From: Rhodosorus marinus
Taxonomy: Eukaryota > Rhodophyta > Stylonematophyceae > Stylonematales > Stylonemataceae
Reading direction: 5' to 3'
Length of the DNA: 64,000 bases
Assembly (NCBI GenBank): GCA_029953675.1
Contig: JAMWBK010000009.1
Location: 620,001 to 684,000, forward strand
Shown here: piece after piece, positions 10,438 to 21,497 of the stretch
Layout: each line of letters begins with the position of its first letter
Position numbering within the stretch: the stretch's first letter is position 1
Notes under the pieces: generated by a model
Seen by the model: the letters and a program-made list of their open reading frames with translations, nothing else
The model's database searches: none
What the model was told of the DNA's origin: nothing
Translations under genes and position numbers: made by a program

Positions 10438-13400
10438 TAGCGCGTACTTGGACGGGATTTTTGTTTTGTTTTTGAGGAGGGTTTGGGAAAATTTTCACGG
10501 ATTGAGGTGGGACGAAGTGCTCATATATCTCTCGACGTGGTTGTATTTCCCCTAACCACCCGCTTTTATTGTAGCTCGGACGGAATATTTTGTACCCCGC
10601 ATTTGGCGCAGTGATCGTGCCGGAGTCGAATCCCAGTAACAGAAGAACTTTTTGGCTCTTGTTTTTGGCTCTTGTGGATCTCTTTTTCTTTGTGGTTGAC
10701 TTCGCTTGGCGAAGAGCAACTAGCATTCTCCGGAAAAGCAGCACTCCGCACACTCTGCGCGGACGTTTAGAAGAAATGATTTGCTTACAAAAACAATCGC
10801 TTGCAAAGGTTCGCACCGAATTTAGTATTGAGAGAGGCAATGGATGGAAAAGCCGGGTATCAAAGCGATACGTGGGACTTGTCTTCACACGGTTTTTTCA
10901 ATACGACGCGTATTTTGGGTCGGCAGTACCTCCAGTTCTTCGAAGCACTGAGAAACTGTTGGCGCACCATCCAGCTATCACCATACAACACTCTCGAGCT
11001 CAGATCGAAAGTTATCAGGGACACAGACACGCAAAGCTGCATTGTTGCCAAAATGCCGAGCTGCTAAAAGACGGCAAAGTTTCTGTGATCTTTCCCCATA
11101 CAAAGGAACCTATCGGAAGCATCCGCCCGACCCACTCGAGAGTACCTTTGGGATATGTAACCCACGATCTGTCCGATGTGGGAAGGGGGACATCAACAAT
11201 CAATTGGATTCATCTTGTCCTTGCCGGTACATCCACATGACCAATCACCCCAACCACGTTATGGCACCCCATATGTCCACAACCATCCTTAAAACCCAAC
11301 CAAAAGAAACTACTCCAATTCCATCTAATTTATATCTATTTATTATATTTATTTAGCCAATCATGATTATTCAGTTTCTAGTGTACACTACTAGGTCATT
11401 TTCGTTGGGTGGAATGGGGCAACCGGCAAACCTCTCAATAATCAGAGAGTTGAATTGCTTCCTTTTGTTTGAGCTTTTCATGCAAATCTATGCTGAAAAT
11501 TCAAAAAACTTAAAGAGACGATGATTATTGTAATGATTTTCAAGTTTAGAAGATAGGCGAGCTTTGAGCAAAAACCAGATTCGTCATCTTTCGACTATAT
11601 ACATTTGACTGTGAAAAGAGGAGGGGAGGGGGTGGTAAATATAGCTCACGAACGAAAAGTTGTTTTTGCCGATTATCTACAAAATTTTAGTTCGACAGAA
11701 GGTGGAGAAAGTTGAATTATGAAAGTTTTCCGGAAGGCCACTTTCATTTAGGATCATTAAGTGTTTGAGATCTAGATGCTGATTCATAATCTGGAAATCT
11801 TATTTAGGATATTTTCACCAGATGTAATTAATATCTTGACCTGGATTGGATGAATTCTAGTTTTCGTATTTTTAAGTTTGTAAGGACCCGTTATTCATGT
11901 GGATCTGGTGGTTGGGTTTGGTTAGGACATTGGGGAACATGTAGGGTCTCCCCGTAAGCCTTTAATCGACAGCTACCCACCGCAGCGCAAACGAAAACTC
12001 GCTCAAGGCGCTCTAAACGTAAATACGCAAACTCCGTGTGCGGGGATCTCATCTAAAAGGCAAAGTCTTTTCTGAGGGAAAGATCGGCGAGATCGTCGCG
12101 CGATCCTTCTCTATCGCAGACGTGCCAAGTTGGGCATTGCGTTGCCCCGCCCTTCACGCAATTTTTGTTTTGCACGGGATTCGTTTGTTTCTCACTAGCT
12201 ATTCTCGTTTGCTGGCGAATGAACGGAGAGGAGTCGCATGGATGAGCGATGGCTTGGTTCGGCAGCCTTTTGCATGAAGACATATGACTTTCGTAAAAGA
12301 GTCTGACAGAGCAGCGCCTTCTTCATCAGAGATTGACAAGCTTCGCTTTGATTTGCTGATTTTTTTTTTTAGTGCACTAGTCTGGAGCATGCGCAGGAGC
12401 TACTAGGATTGGGCCTGTTACGACCAATCCATTGAGAGCATCCCAGCCTCGTACAGAGAGCCAAGTACTACATTGCCGACATCGCGAGCGGCAGAATAAC
12501 TGTGCCAGTATCAGGGATTGTTCGTGCTCTGTGCAAGTTACCGTTATGATTCGTGACGCTACTGAAGCAGATAGTGTTGATATTCCAGGAAAGGGGCATG
12601 ACTTACCACCTTGCCGCTCAACGTTGACATGGTTCCGGCCACCACAAGCTCGAGCGCGAATCGATATCATGATCCGATGATTGGGATCAAACCCTAACAC
12701 CCCTCCTAAGATGCACAACTAGGATACTTATCGTCCATAAAAAAAGCTTCATACAAAGTATGCTTCTGCTAGCCGAGAAAACCAGAAGGGGTTAAAAAAT
12801 GGTTCGAAATATTCCCCCAAGCTGCTTTGCAACAATATACAAAATACACACCCGACAATCTCTACCCCCCGCCCAAACCAAATTATCACAGAGAAGAAGC
12901 AATTGTACCTACCCTTCAAATAATTCAGAAAATCAAAAAGGTTCTAATTAAATTTGAAAAACGATAAGAACTACAGCACTAGAACAATTTTTAAGCCGTA
13001 ATCACCACCCCTAAAATAAAACTTCTCCCAATCCGCCCACCTTGAAACAAGGGCTCAAAAATTACAATCAGCAAGGTACCGATAACACCCTCCGATGTAT
13101 GTAGGACCTCTAAGAACTCATCCTTTTTCTTTTTTGGTAGAATATTAACCACCGTGAAATTTTCAACAAGTCCAAAGATCGTGCTAGAAAACTATGGAAA
13201 AAGATCAAAGAAAACAGAGGGAGGGGTGGGGGGAAGATTGGGGAATCTCGGCTATATGATTGTATTCTTAATGTTTTCAAAGGGCAGCTACGGTTTTTGG
13301 AAAATTGTCTAACGAAGAAATGTGGAAAGGGTTTGACTTGTTTGGGGGTAAATAGGAGAATTACAAAATGGATGGGATTTTATTACTTTTTTTTTTGGGG

Positions 13401-13979
13401 GGGGGGGGAGAGAATTGGATGTTGCGTTTTTGGTGGTTTTCGGGTAGCGTGGTAATGGGGAAAGGAAGGGGGAGGGGTGGGAGAGCGATGAGAGGACGGG
13501 GAGGAAAGAGGAGGGGAAGGGATAGTTAGTTGGTGTTTTATGTGTTTTTGGAGGGGGAATGGCGATGGTGGAGGGGGCTAAGAACTTATCATTCTAGCGG
13601 TGGCGGAACCCAAAAGGAGGATGATTTTGGGGAAGATGAAGGTGTGGTGTGGTTGGTTGGGATGAGGATGGGGTTTGCGGGGCTGAACTGGAGGAGGAGC
13701 GGGATCACTTTGGGTGGACAGTTTTCTTTTTTTTCCTCATGAGTGAGTAGGGTTGAGGATGGAGAGACCGAGGGCACTGCTGCCTGAGGGGTTGGTGGTT
13801 GTCATGTTGAGCTTGCGTTGGCGAGGCTGATACCTGTCTGTGGGCCATGCTTTTTGTTGAAAGGGTGGTTTCGTTGGGTGTTTTTTTGCGGGCTTTGCTT
13901 TTTAAGCAAGTCGAGCTTGGTTTTTAGCTTTGGTTTGTGTCTTGGTGTTGACTATTGTGATTTTTGCCTTGTGGGCGTG
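10438..13979. other. long intergenic stretch with unassigned open frames
   Basis: A 216-codon frame at 10590-11240 (+) has one hydrophobic segment near its start (FWLLFLALVDLFFFVVDFAW), but no family resemblance or clear splice context, so I do not call it a gene. A 113-codon frame at 12377-12718 (-) is similarly anonymous. From about 13190 the plus strand becomes G-rich (with a run of 13 G near 13400), typical here of the region just upstream of a gene start. Confidence 0.45.
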
Positions 13980-16900
13980 ATGGACGAGGGCCGAGGGACA
14001 GATGAGGACAGCTTGAAGAACCATAAAACCCTTTCTAGCAATATTTTTGAACCTTTCAGAAAGCTGTCCCTTGATCAAACTGCTTTGGGTCGTGGGAAAC
14101 GGGCAGGATCCACTGGGGTTGATAGTCAGACAAAAACTGACGAACATTCAAGAAGCGTGAGTGGTACCGACACGAAGCAACCTGTCGAAGGAAAAAGAAG
14201 GGAATCTACACGTGTAGCGGGTCCCAAGCGAGCTGTTGGCGGACGTAGGCGAGGAGGAAGAGGCAGCAGGAATGAGACAGGACGTCAAGAACCAAAGAGA
14301 GGACGGACCGAACGGGCTAGGGCAAGTCGAACTCAGCCCGAAGATGAGGGTATCGCGGCTCAATCAAGCGAGCCTGAGAGCGATGCGCTAAGACTTGGCA
14401 CTGTTGTCACTACGAGTGATCTAGCGACTGCCAATGTCAACTCCCAAGCCTATGATGCAGACCTGAGCGGGGAGTCGGACGTGGAGGAAGAATACGCGAC
14501 TCCTTTGGAGACACGCTCCCCGTTGGATTCGAGACCAGCTCTATCTGCGAATGCCTCTGAAAGCTCCATTTTTTCGGGAAGCTTTATTCACATCAGTTCT
14601 CCAGCTGCTGACGATAGGGATGAAACGGAGGACGTCTCGAAGGCATTGACTGCGGAAAGTAACGAAGATAGAAAAGACGGCAGCACGGTTCAAAAGCAGG
14701 ACGAAGATAGCTCTCGCCGAAGAGGTTTTGGCGACCTTGGCCTGAAGGGGGGTGAAATTGACATTCGAAAAACTGGGAGTGAACCGGATATATCTGAGAT
14801 ACTGCTTCGAACCGGGGGAGCAACTGCTGATGAGGGAGTGGCAGACGCTGAAGTTGATGATCTTGGTATTTTTCGAGGAGCCCACAAGCAAGTAGCGTGG
14901 AGCTCTGAATCTGCTAGCTATATTCCAACTCCGGATGCACGTAGCGAGGCAGACTCTACCCGTGAAGGCTCGAAGCTTTCTCTACCGAAGAGCAAAACTG
15001 CAAATGGCAGGCTCATGGCAGGTGAAAAGACCGCATCATCGCAGTTGCAGAATCTCCTCCCGCAAAACGAATCCCCTCGATTACGCAGGGGAAAGAAGGC
15101 GGAGAGAATCGAGGTAATAGAGGACGGATCGAGGATTATTGTGGCGAGACAGAATTCTAGAAGCGCCCACGGCAAAGGTAATATCTCTAGGAGAGCGCAG
15201 CATACGAAGAGCGTTGACAGAAACTTTCTGCGGAGTGGAATGAACAGTACTCGACAGATTTCGTCCAAATTTCTCAAGGGGAAACCTGCGTTTGCTCCTG
15301 GGAAGCAGATCCACTCGGGAAATGTCTCGGAGGACTCTGAATACTACGATGATGATGAGTATGAGTATGAAGAATCAGACTTCGAAGACGATGACAGTTT
15401 GGCCAACTTCCAAGTCCGACTGGAGGATGGATCCCTCTCCGAGGGCTCGTTTGTCCGAGTAGCGTCGGAGTACGAACTTGAGGACAACCTGTTTTTCGAA
15501 AACTCAGAACCGGAGCCTAAAGTGGATAGCAAAATAGCCGACAAGACCAGTCCATTTCCGCACAAAGCATCTCGTATGCTGTCGCATATGGAGAGGATAA
15601 CTACTCTGGACTGTATCGTCAGACTCCTGGCTGGAACGAAAGTCACGAAACGCCTGCGTTTTAAGAGGTTAGGTGAGAGGTGGATTTACCTAGGAAATGA
15701 TCTCGCGACCCTGAACTGGCGGTCGTCCAAGAGGAGCAAAGACATCGAGTGCCTGATACTTAAGAGAGTGAGGAAACTGCAGATTCGAGACAGGCTCCTG
15801 AAAATTTCAACTCGGACATATAGCTTAAAGGTCCTTCTGGAGACTCGTGATGAGGCCAAGACGTGGTTGACAGGTCTGGTTCGAGTGATTCCGAGTTCTG
15901 TTGAAGTGCTGGATGGCAGAATGTTGGTAGCGATGCCGTCGGCCTACGATCCGCTGAAGGATTCCTGGAGGGGAAAGGCGCTGAAGGATTGCAAGCGCAT
16001 TAACGAATATGTACTGCTTGGGAATATTGGACATGGAAGTTTTGGAAAGGTCAAGCTGGCACTGTCGGTCAAGGACAAAAAGTTTTTTGCCGTGAAGGTA
16101 GGCAAGTAGGGCCATTAGGCCTGCACTGGATTCTGGCACGTTTCTAAACCAGTTTTTTTGTTCCGTTGGCGCAGATTATCGCGAACCCGACCAAGCTTAA
16201 GCGGCTACTTCTACCTTCGGAGAAGGAGGCCGCGGCACGTCTGAAGAGGCTGTCGCATGCAAATATTGTAAAGCATAAGGACATTTTGTATCACGAGGAA
16301 AAGCAGAAGATTGTGTTCGTATTGGAGTATATGTCGCGTGGTGTTCTGCAGGATTGTAGCAAACTGGAGCACAACAAACCTATGAGCGAGGACCAAGTGC
16401 GGGAGCAAGTACGAGACGTCGTAAGTGGACTGCTGTACTTGCACAAGCAGGGCATTGTCCATCGAGACATTAAGCCAGCAAACTTGTTAAGGTCGGGCGA
16501 TGGCCGTGTAAAAATAAGCGATTTCGGTAGGTTTATGATCAAGGATCGTTGGGGAGGTTGACGCGAGGAACCCAATTTGCATGGGGCTTCTCGCTAAGCT
16601 GACCCTTCTCCTCCGTTTCATTGGCAACAACAGGAGAAGCGAAGTACTACAATCTGAAGTCCAAGGAGGACAAGGAGAACACTGGGGTCCCTGGAACGCC
16701 GGCATTCCTCGCCCCGGAATTCTGTGTATCTGCACATTGCCCGAGAGGAAACGCCAGTCAGTATGCGGTGGACGTGTGGTCACTTGGGGCTTCTATTTAC
16801 TATCTTGTTTTTGGCTCTGTGCCGTTTATTGCGAAGAGCATCCTTGCCATGTACGATGCTATATGTACAGAGGAGTTGAAGTTTCCAGAAGAGCCGAAAG

Positions 16901-17100
16901 TTACGAGAGCGCTGAAGGACCTCCTGAAGGCCATGCTAACTAAAAGTCCACAGAAGCGGGTTGACATGCAGGGGGTCTCAGAGCACCCATGGTTTGGATC
17001 GCTCAGGCCTACCGCACCGAGCGCTCCCATCGTGCAGGTTTCGGATGAAGAAGTCAGAAACGCAGTGAGTGAGGCGCACTGGATTTATCCGGAAAGGTAA
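13980..17100 (+). CDS. PH-domain serine/threonine kinase of the CaMKK/SnAK (AMPK-activating) type
   Basis: Three exons (13980-16097, 16175-16526, 16634-17100) encode 978 residues. Residues 1-530 look disordered: basic/RG-rich near 85-100 ([11 protein letters not shown]) and very acidic near 450-475. A PH-like domain follows (about 532-645), then a kinase domain (about 673-955). Visible kinase elements are glycine loop GHGSFGKV, lysine 706 in [14 protein letters not shown] (Asp804), DFG (822-824) split by intron 2, GTPAFLAPE and [15 protein letters not shown]. The activation-segment and EHPWF elements recall CaMKK and plant SnAK/GRIK kinases, which phosphorylate the AMPK/SnRK1 T-loop. I start at 13980 because the 54 codons before it are Cys/Phe-rich and resemble leader sequence. 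The C-terminus could continue past a possible donor at 17096. Confidence 0.85.
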
Positions 17101-17879
17101 CCCGTCGCTACTTGTAGTCAAAAGGTATGTCAATACGACTGGCGAGCCGAACTCTTTAGCGATCTCTTTGGAGGCGAAAAGTGGGTGCCTTGTCAGTGCG
17201 CCGGTAGAATCGGACGATTATTCCAGATTACGAAGAACGGGGTATGAGTTCCTGGACTGAGTCAGCTGTATGTGTGCAGAACAGGATGGAGCTGCTCTTG
17301 GATGGTTGACGGCATCTTGTGCTTCCAGAGCTCAGTTGAGTCCAGAGATGACGTGATTTGGTCTGGCTGTTCGCCAGAATTTAGTGCCTCCGATGGCAGA
17401 AGCTTCAGACGTCGTCATTCTGTTGCTTTCTTCTCTTTGTAAAAAGGATATTGCTGCTGTTCTGCCTTTGTTGAACGGGCTTGTGCGAAGGCAAGAGAAC
17501 AGCGGTGGGGATGTAGTTCACGTGTATAAAAACAAATTCGACCTTGACATGTGCGGGTTAAGACTGGAGTTTCAATCTTGAGTCGCGCGTTCGGCCCGGG
17601 AAGGGGAGATCCACTTTCCCTAGTTTGAGGGGCCTGGATTATGAGTGCGGTCCTCTGCATTTCTATTTCCGTAGTTGAACGTGGAGACGAGTTGGTTTGT
17701 GTGTCAACCAGTTCTGTTCATTTCCGCGGAACATTCATTCTCATTCCTGGACTCGTTTCGCCCGCCCTGCTCGCTAAAATACCGTTAATCGCTGGGTAGG
17801 AGAACCTTAAAATCCCCGAGTTGAGCCTTGAATTATCATCGCAATGGCCGTACACAGTAGCTTCTTAGGAAAGAACCTA
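17101..17879. other. intergenic between kinase and TIMP-like cluster
   Basis: 3' flank of the kinase and 3' flank of the pseudogene (convergent). A 65-codon frame at 17384-17581 is not convincing as a gene. Confidence 0.5.
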
Positions 17880-18933
17880 CTTCTTGCGACGAAGCATTCG
17901 CAGTCTTGAGCACGAGCGCAGAACTCCGAATTGTTGCAGAACAACAGCCTCCTCTTGCTTGGGAATCCGTACGCGTGGTCGCGCGGACTTGAAGCACTAG
18001 TTCCTTGTACATCCAAAAAGGTCGTAGTTCCGCTCTTTTCAAGCAATAGTTCCCCTCTCGAATCTCCCCCGCTCAGGGAGTGGATCGCATCGGTAGGTCC
18101 TTTTCTCATTGACTCAAGGTTGCCGCATGGATTGTGTTTGCTAGGTACAATCGCGCATGTCTTTGGCCGCGGGCATGTGTCCTCTGTTTCCTCTGGGCAC
18201 TGTAGCGGATCAAGACGTCTCGGCGGTGCCGAAACTGGGGCATGGTCCCCTGGTAACAAATTTGACCGGTAGCATCGCACCTGCACTGGTTGCACCCGGC
18301 GTAAAACAGCTGGCAGCCTTCGAAACATCTTTCGTGGCAAATTCAAAACCGAAGCATATGCACAGTGGTTCCGACGCAGTAAAGCCAATGGGTTCTACAC
18401 CCATTGCACCACAAAGCACATCCTTTGACTGAGCATGGCGTGAAGTCGAGACCTAGACATCCGGGGAGATGCGTGGAAGTTAGCGCCAGATGTGCTGAGA
18501 GTAGAAATTCCCTTGTTGCCAGCTCCCGGTTGGCTTCGCTCCTTTATCCTTACCTGGGGTCTCGTTGGTAGAGAGGAGGACTGGCGAGTCGCAGCTGGTG
18601 ATTTTGGCGTGTACAGAAGTGTCATGCTACCAATGTAGTCACCTTGCTGATACTTCGATCGCTTGAAAACGACAATCAAGGCAGGAGCCCCCCAAGCGAG
18701 CGGTGCTGAGAGAACGATCCTATGGAGAAAAGTGCGGTTTCTCCTCTACGCTCATCGGGCACCTGATCACCTGCCCAAAGTCTCCGCCGGAAAAGAACCG
18801 AACACTCTGCTCTCCGTAACCAGGAAAGAATAAGCTCATTCTTTCCTCTTGAGGCTGTCACTAGGAGACTCAGGAATGCACGTACACAGCAGCGCAATAC
18901 CTGCAAGGTAGGCCATCAACACGAGACCTTCAT
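17880..18933 (-). pseudogene. decayed paralogue of the TIMP/pacifastin-like secreted family (copy A)
   Basis: Most distal member of a four-copy tandem array. Exon 1 can be followed from the ATG at 18933 through a frameshifted signal peptide to the C-x-C start CTCIPESPSD. The conserved Trp in the next block is a TGA stop (KE*AYSFLVTES). Exon 2 (about 18680-18558) keeps KRSKYQQGDYIGSMTLLYTP, but a deletion removes the first inner cysteine and its flank before ITSCDSPVLLSTNETPG and an intact splice donor. Exon 3 (from about 18448) begins LDFTPCSVKGCALW, then carries a stop and at least two frame changes. GCTRN* in place of GCxxxxC is another stop. No single frame runs through, so it should not make a full protein. 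It marks a birth-and-death gene family. Confidence 0.85.
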
Positions 18934-20325
18934 CCTTCGCAAGCTTCCAAAGCAAAACCCACTCATCTGAACTAGAAACCAAAGCAAAGACTCGCAATCT
19001 CTTTCACCCACAGACCAGAAGCTCAACTAGCAACTCCCGGAACCCTTACAGACGTTCGCTTCTACAGAAACTACCTCCCTAAATACTCAAAAAGATTACC
19101 ACAACCCAAAAAAAAGTCCCCACTCCCAGAAAACACTGCATCTCGTTTGCGGTTTCTCTGGGAAGCCCAACAACCCATCCACCTAGTCACCCACAAAGGG
19201 TTCCCTTGAGCCAAATCAGATCGCTCCAGTTCCCACCCATACCATGCCTTTGTAAATACGCCTGGAATCCGTACTGCTCTGTCTTCCACTCTCCCGAGGA
19301 TAGAGTAGGGCAAGGATTCCGTCTTCCTCTTCTCAAACTATGAGATGAGACCCTGGGCGGCAGTCCTCCACCCAAACCCCTCTAGCAAAACCGTTAACGC
19401 AAGAAACATAGAGTTTTGATACAAATTGGATATATTTTTGATTTTCGTCTATTTTTATTTAAAATACATACACCGGAAACAAACAATAAATGACAATTTC
19501 AATTAAAAAATAGTCAGCTGTCGGATGTTGCTGAAAATATTACTCATACAATGGTGTACGGCCATATTTTGTTTTCATATTATTTTGAAACGTTTCCGGC
19601 ATTTCGGAAGGGAGTCAGCATCACACTCTCTTTGCTCGGGGAGGGAAGGAGGGGGGAACTATGCTCATCAACATATAAAAAGCGAAATTATTTTAAAATA
19701 TAAGTTTTGAAGGGATATCGCGTTTTAAAGAGGGGTATGAAATATTAGAAATAGGGTAAGAAATTGTATTATAATAAAATTCAGTAAAATATTCTCCCTC
19801 CGGGTTAATTTTATGAATATTATGAGAGATAGAAATTACCGCTTCGTATATTTCCTGAATATGAGAATGAAAAAAAGGTCGATATTTAAACAACGAGTCG
19901 AATTATGGCAATCTTTTTTTAATAGATTTCATAGCGGTGGTAGAGTTTGTACTGTTTTTTGGGGGAATTCGTGCAAGTTTTTACTAGAGGAGGGATGGGA
20001 TCCGATTTGTTGTCTGATATTTTCGGTTTGGGTTGGTGTGTTGGTCTATAGTCTGGTGATAGACTCTAGCTTGGGATAGGTATGTGGTAAATGGGGACAG
20101 GAAGATCATAGGGTTGAAAATGTTGAAACGTCGTTTCCGAGTAGGAATAAAGGGTGGTCTCTGCCGAGTGCCTTGACGGCACGGGCTGCTCTTGTGAAAA
20201 GCCGGTTTCCTTTATTACTAAGTTGGATGTATTCTATTCGTGGCTACCTCGTGATTATCTGCTTAGATGTGCTTACACGTGCTAAGAGACGGGCTACGCG
20301 AAATCGACTAAGGGATGGACTACTT
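18934..20325. other. intergenic, A/T-rich spacer in tandem cluster
   Basis: Spacer between copies A and B of the tandem family; markedly A/T-rich from 19390 to 19910. No gene recognised. Confidence 0.5.
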
Positions 20326-21497
20326 TCAAGCGAACTTGCACTTAAGGCAAAAATTGGACGTATTACAGTACTTCCGCTTTTTCCAGCCCTGAAATCCAGG
20401 CGGAGAAAGCGCGCAGCACTCGTGCCAGAGACATCCCAGTTCATCGTAGTTATCAGCCTTTTGCAGACAATTCTTTCTCTCCCACTCGCTCCATTCGGAA
20501 AGCGGATCACATTTGTAAGTCTGGCCCCACACAACTACGAGCTTGCCACACGGGTTATGCTTGCTTCTCACGATCTTGCACTTCTTTCCATGTGGGCAGA
20601 ATTGCCGCGGACAACCCTCCGGCTCAATACACCTCGGCGTCTTCATGGCCCCGGGGAAACAAAACTTTTTCGTACAACTTTCGAATTTGCCGTTACTTTT
20701 ACAAGTGCACACGTTACAGCCATCGAAGAATCGCTTGCACCCTTTGAAGCATTTGTTTCTCGCATATTCGAATTTTGTACTCTTACAACGAGGTTCGTTT
20801 TGTTTGGATGGTACTCCCGGCAGTTTTTTGATGAAATTCTGGTTAACGTCGCAATGGTAGTCGTTAAATCCATTGTTCCAAATCGAGCATCCAATAACAG
20901 AGCACGGCTTGAAATTGATACCTGAGTACAAGAAAGCATAAACATTTAGAACAGGTATTGGAGGGCGATGGTTGTGCTCCGATTTTCACAAGCGCACCTG
21001 GGTTTTTGTTCGTAGACAGTAATACAGGGTAGCTACAACTAATAAAGGATTTAAGTTGCCGGTTTACAACGTTCCCACCGACAGTGTAGACTTTCCCAGA
21101 GCTCAAGGTGGCCTTACAGAAGTGGGGGTTGTATATGAAAGTTTTTGCGCCGATGAAGTCCCGCCCGAAATAGACCGAACGTTTTTGAATCCCTTGGATG
21201 TGTACTTCATACCTACATTATCAAAAAATCACCAAAGGAGGAACTAGTTAGCAAAGAGAAGATCTATCGCACGGGCAGCTCGGTTTTCCAGATCCCTTAC
21301 GCATCCACTTGGCCCATCCCTGGTTTGTGAATTCCGCGGTAGACCCTGCTGACCAAGACTGTGTACGCCCAATCTTGCATCTCTAATCGCTCCAGAGTTG
21401 TTCGTTCTAAACATATGCACCCCATAGAAGCACCAAAGAAGCAGGTAAACAACAGAAACCATTTCCCAGACATTCTCAGATCTAGCAGACAAACCAA
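20326..21497 (-). CDS. secreted TIMP-like/pacifastin-like cysteine-rich protein (copy B)
   Basis: Three exons (21497..21301, 21212..20998, 20921..20326) encode 335 residues. A signal peptide (MSGKWFLLFTCFFGASMG) is followed directly by mature Cys1-Ile-Cys3. Mature cysteines near 72 and 99 match in spacing the partners of Cys1 and Cys3 in animal TIMPs. The segment SGKVYTVGGNVVN before the Cys99 strand and CSYPVLLSTN after it fit an N-TIMP/NTR fold. Exon 3 holds a first Cys module (CSVIGCSIWNNG), a pacifastin-consensus motif (CFKGCKRFFDGCNVCTC followed by SNGKFESCTKKFC), and a C-terminal Cys module with CDPLSEWSEWERKNC and ECC. Intron phases (2 and 1) equal those of copies C and D. The role is inferred as an extracellular protease inhibitor or matrix protein. 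Confidence 0.82.

Noticed and set aside
10590-11240. 216-codon plus-strand frame with one hydrophobic segment
   Set aside because: No family signal, no codon bias I could rely on and overlapping frames of similar length; kept only as a note in the intergenic entry.
13818-13979. N-terminal extension of the kinase from an upstream ATG
   Set aside because: Cys/Phe/Leu-rich sequence in a G/T-rich leader, unlike the hydrophilic N-terminus that follows; treated as 5' UTR, though a membrane anchor cannot be fully excluded.
17807-18388. 193-codon minus-strand frame considered as an intact gene
   Set aside because: Only short parts (KTCAIVPSKHNPCGNL, NNSEFC) match the tandem family; the rest is out of frame. 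It is part of pseudogene A.
20173-20925. 250-codon plus-strand frame
   Set aside because: Antisense of exon 3 of TIMP-like copy B, which has domain evidence.
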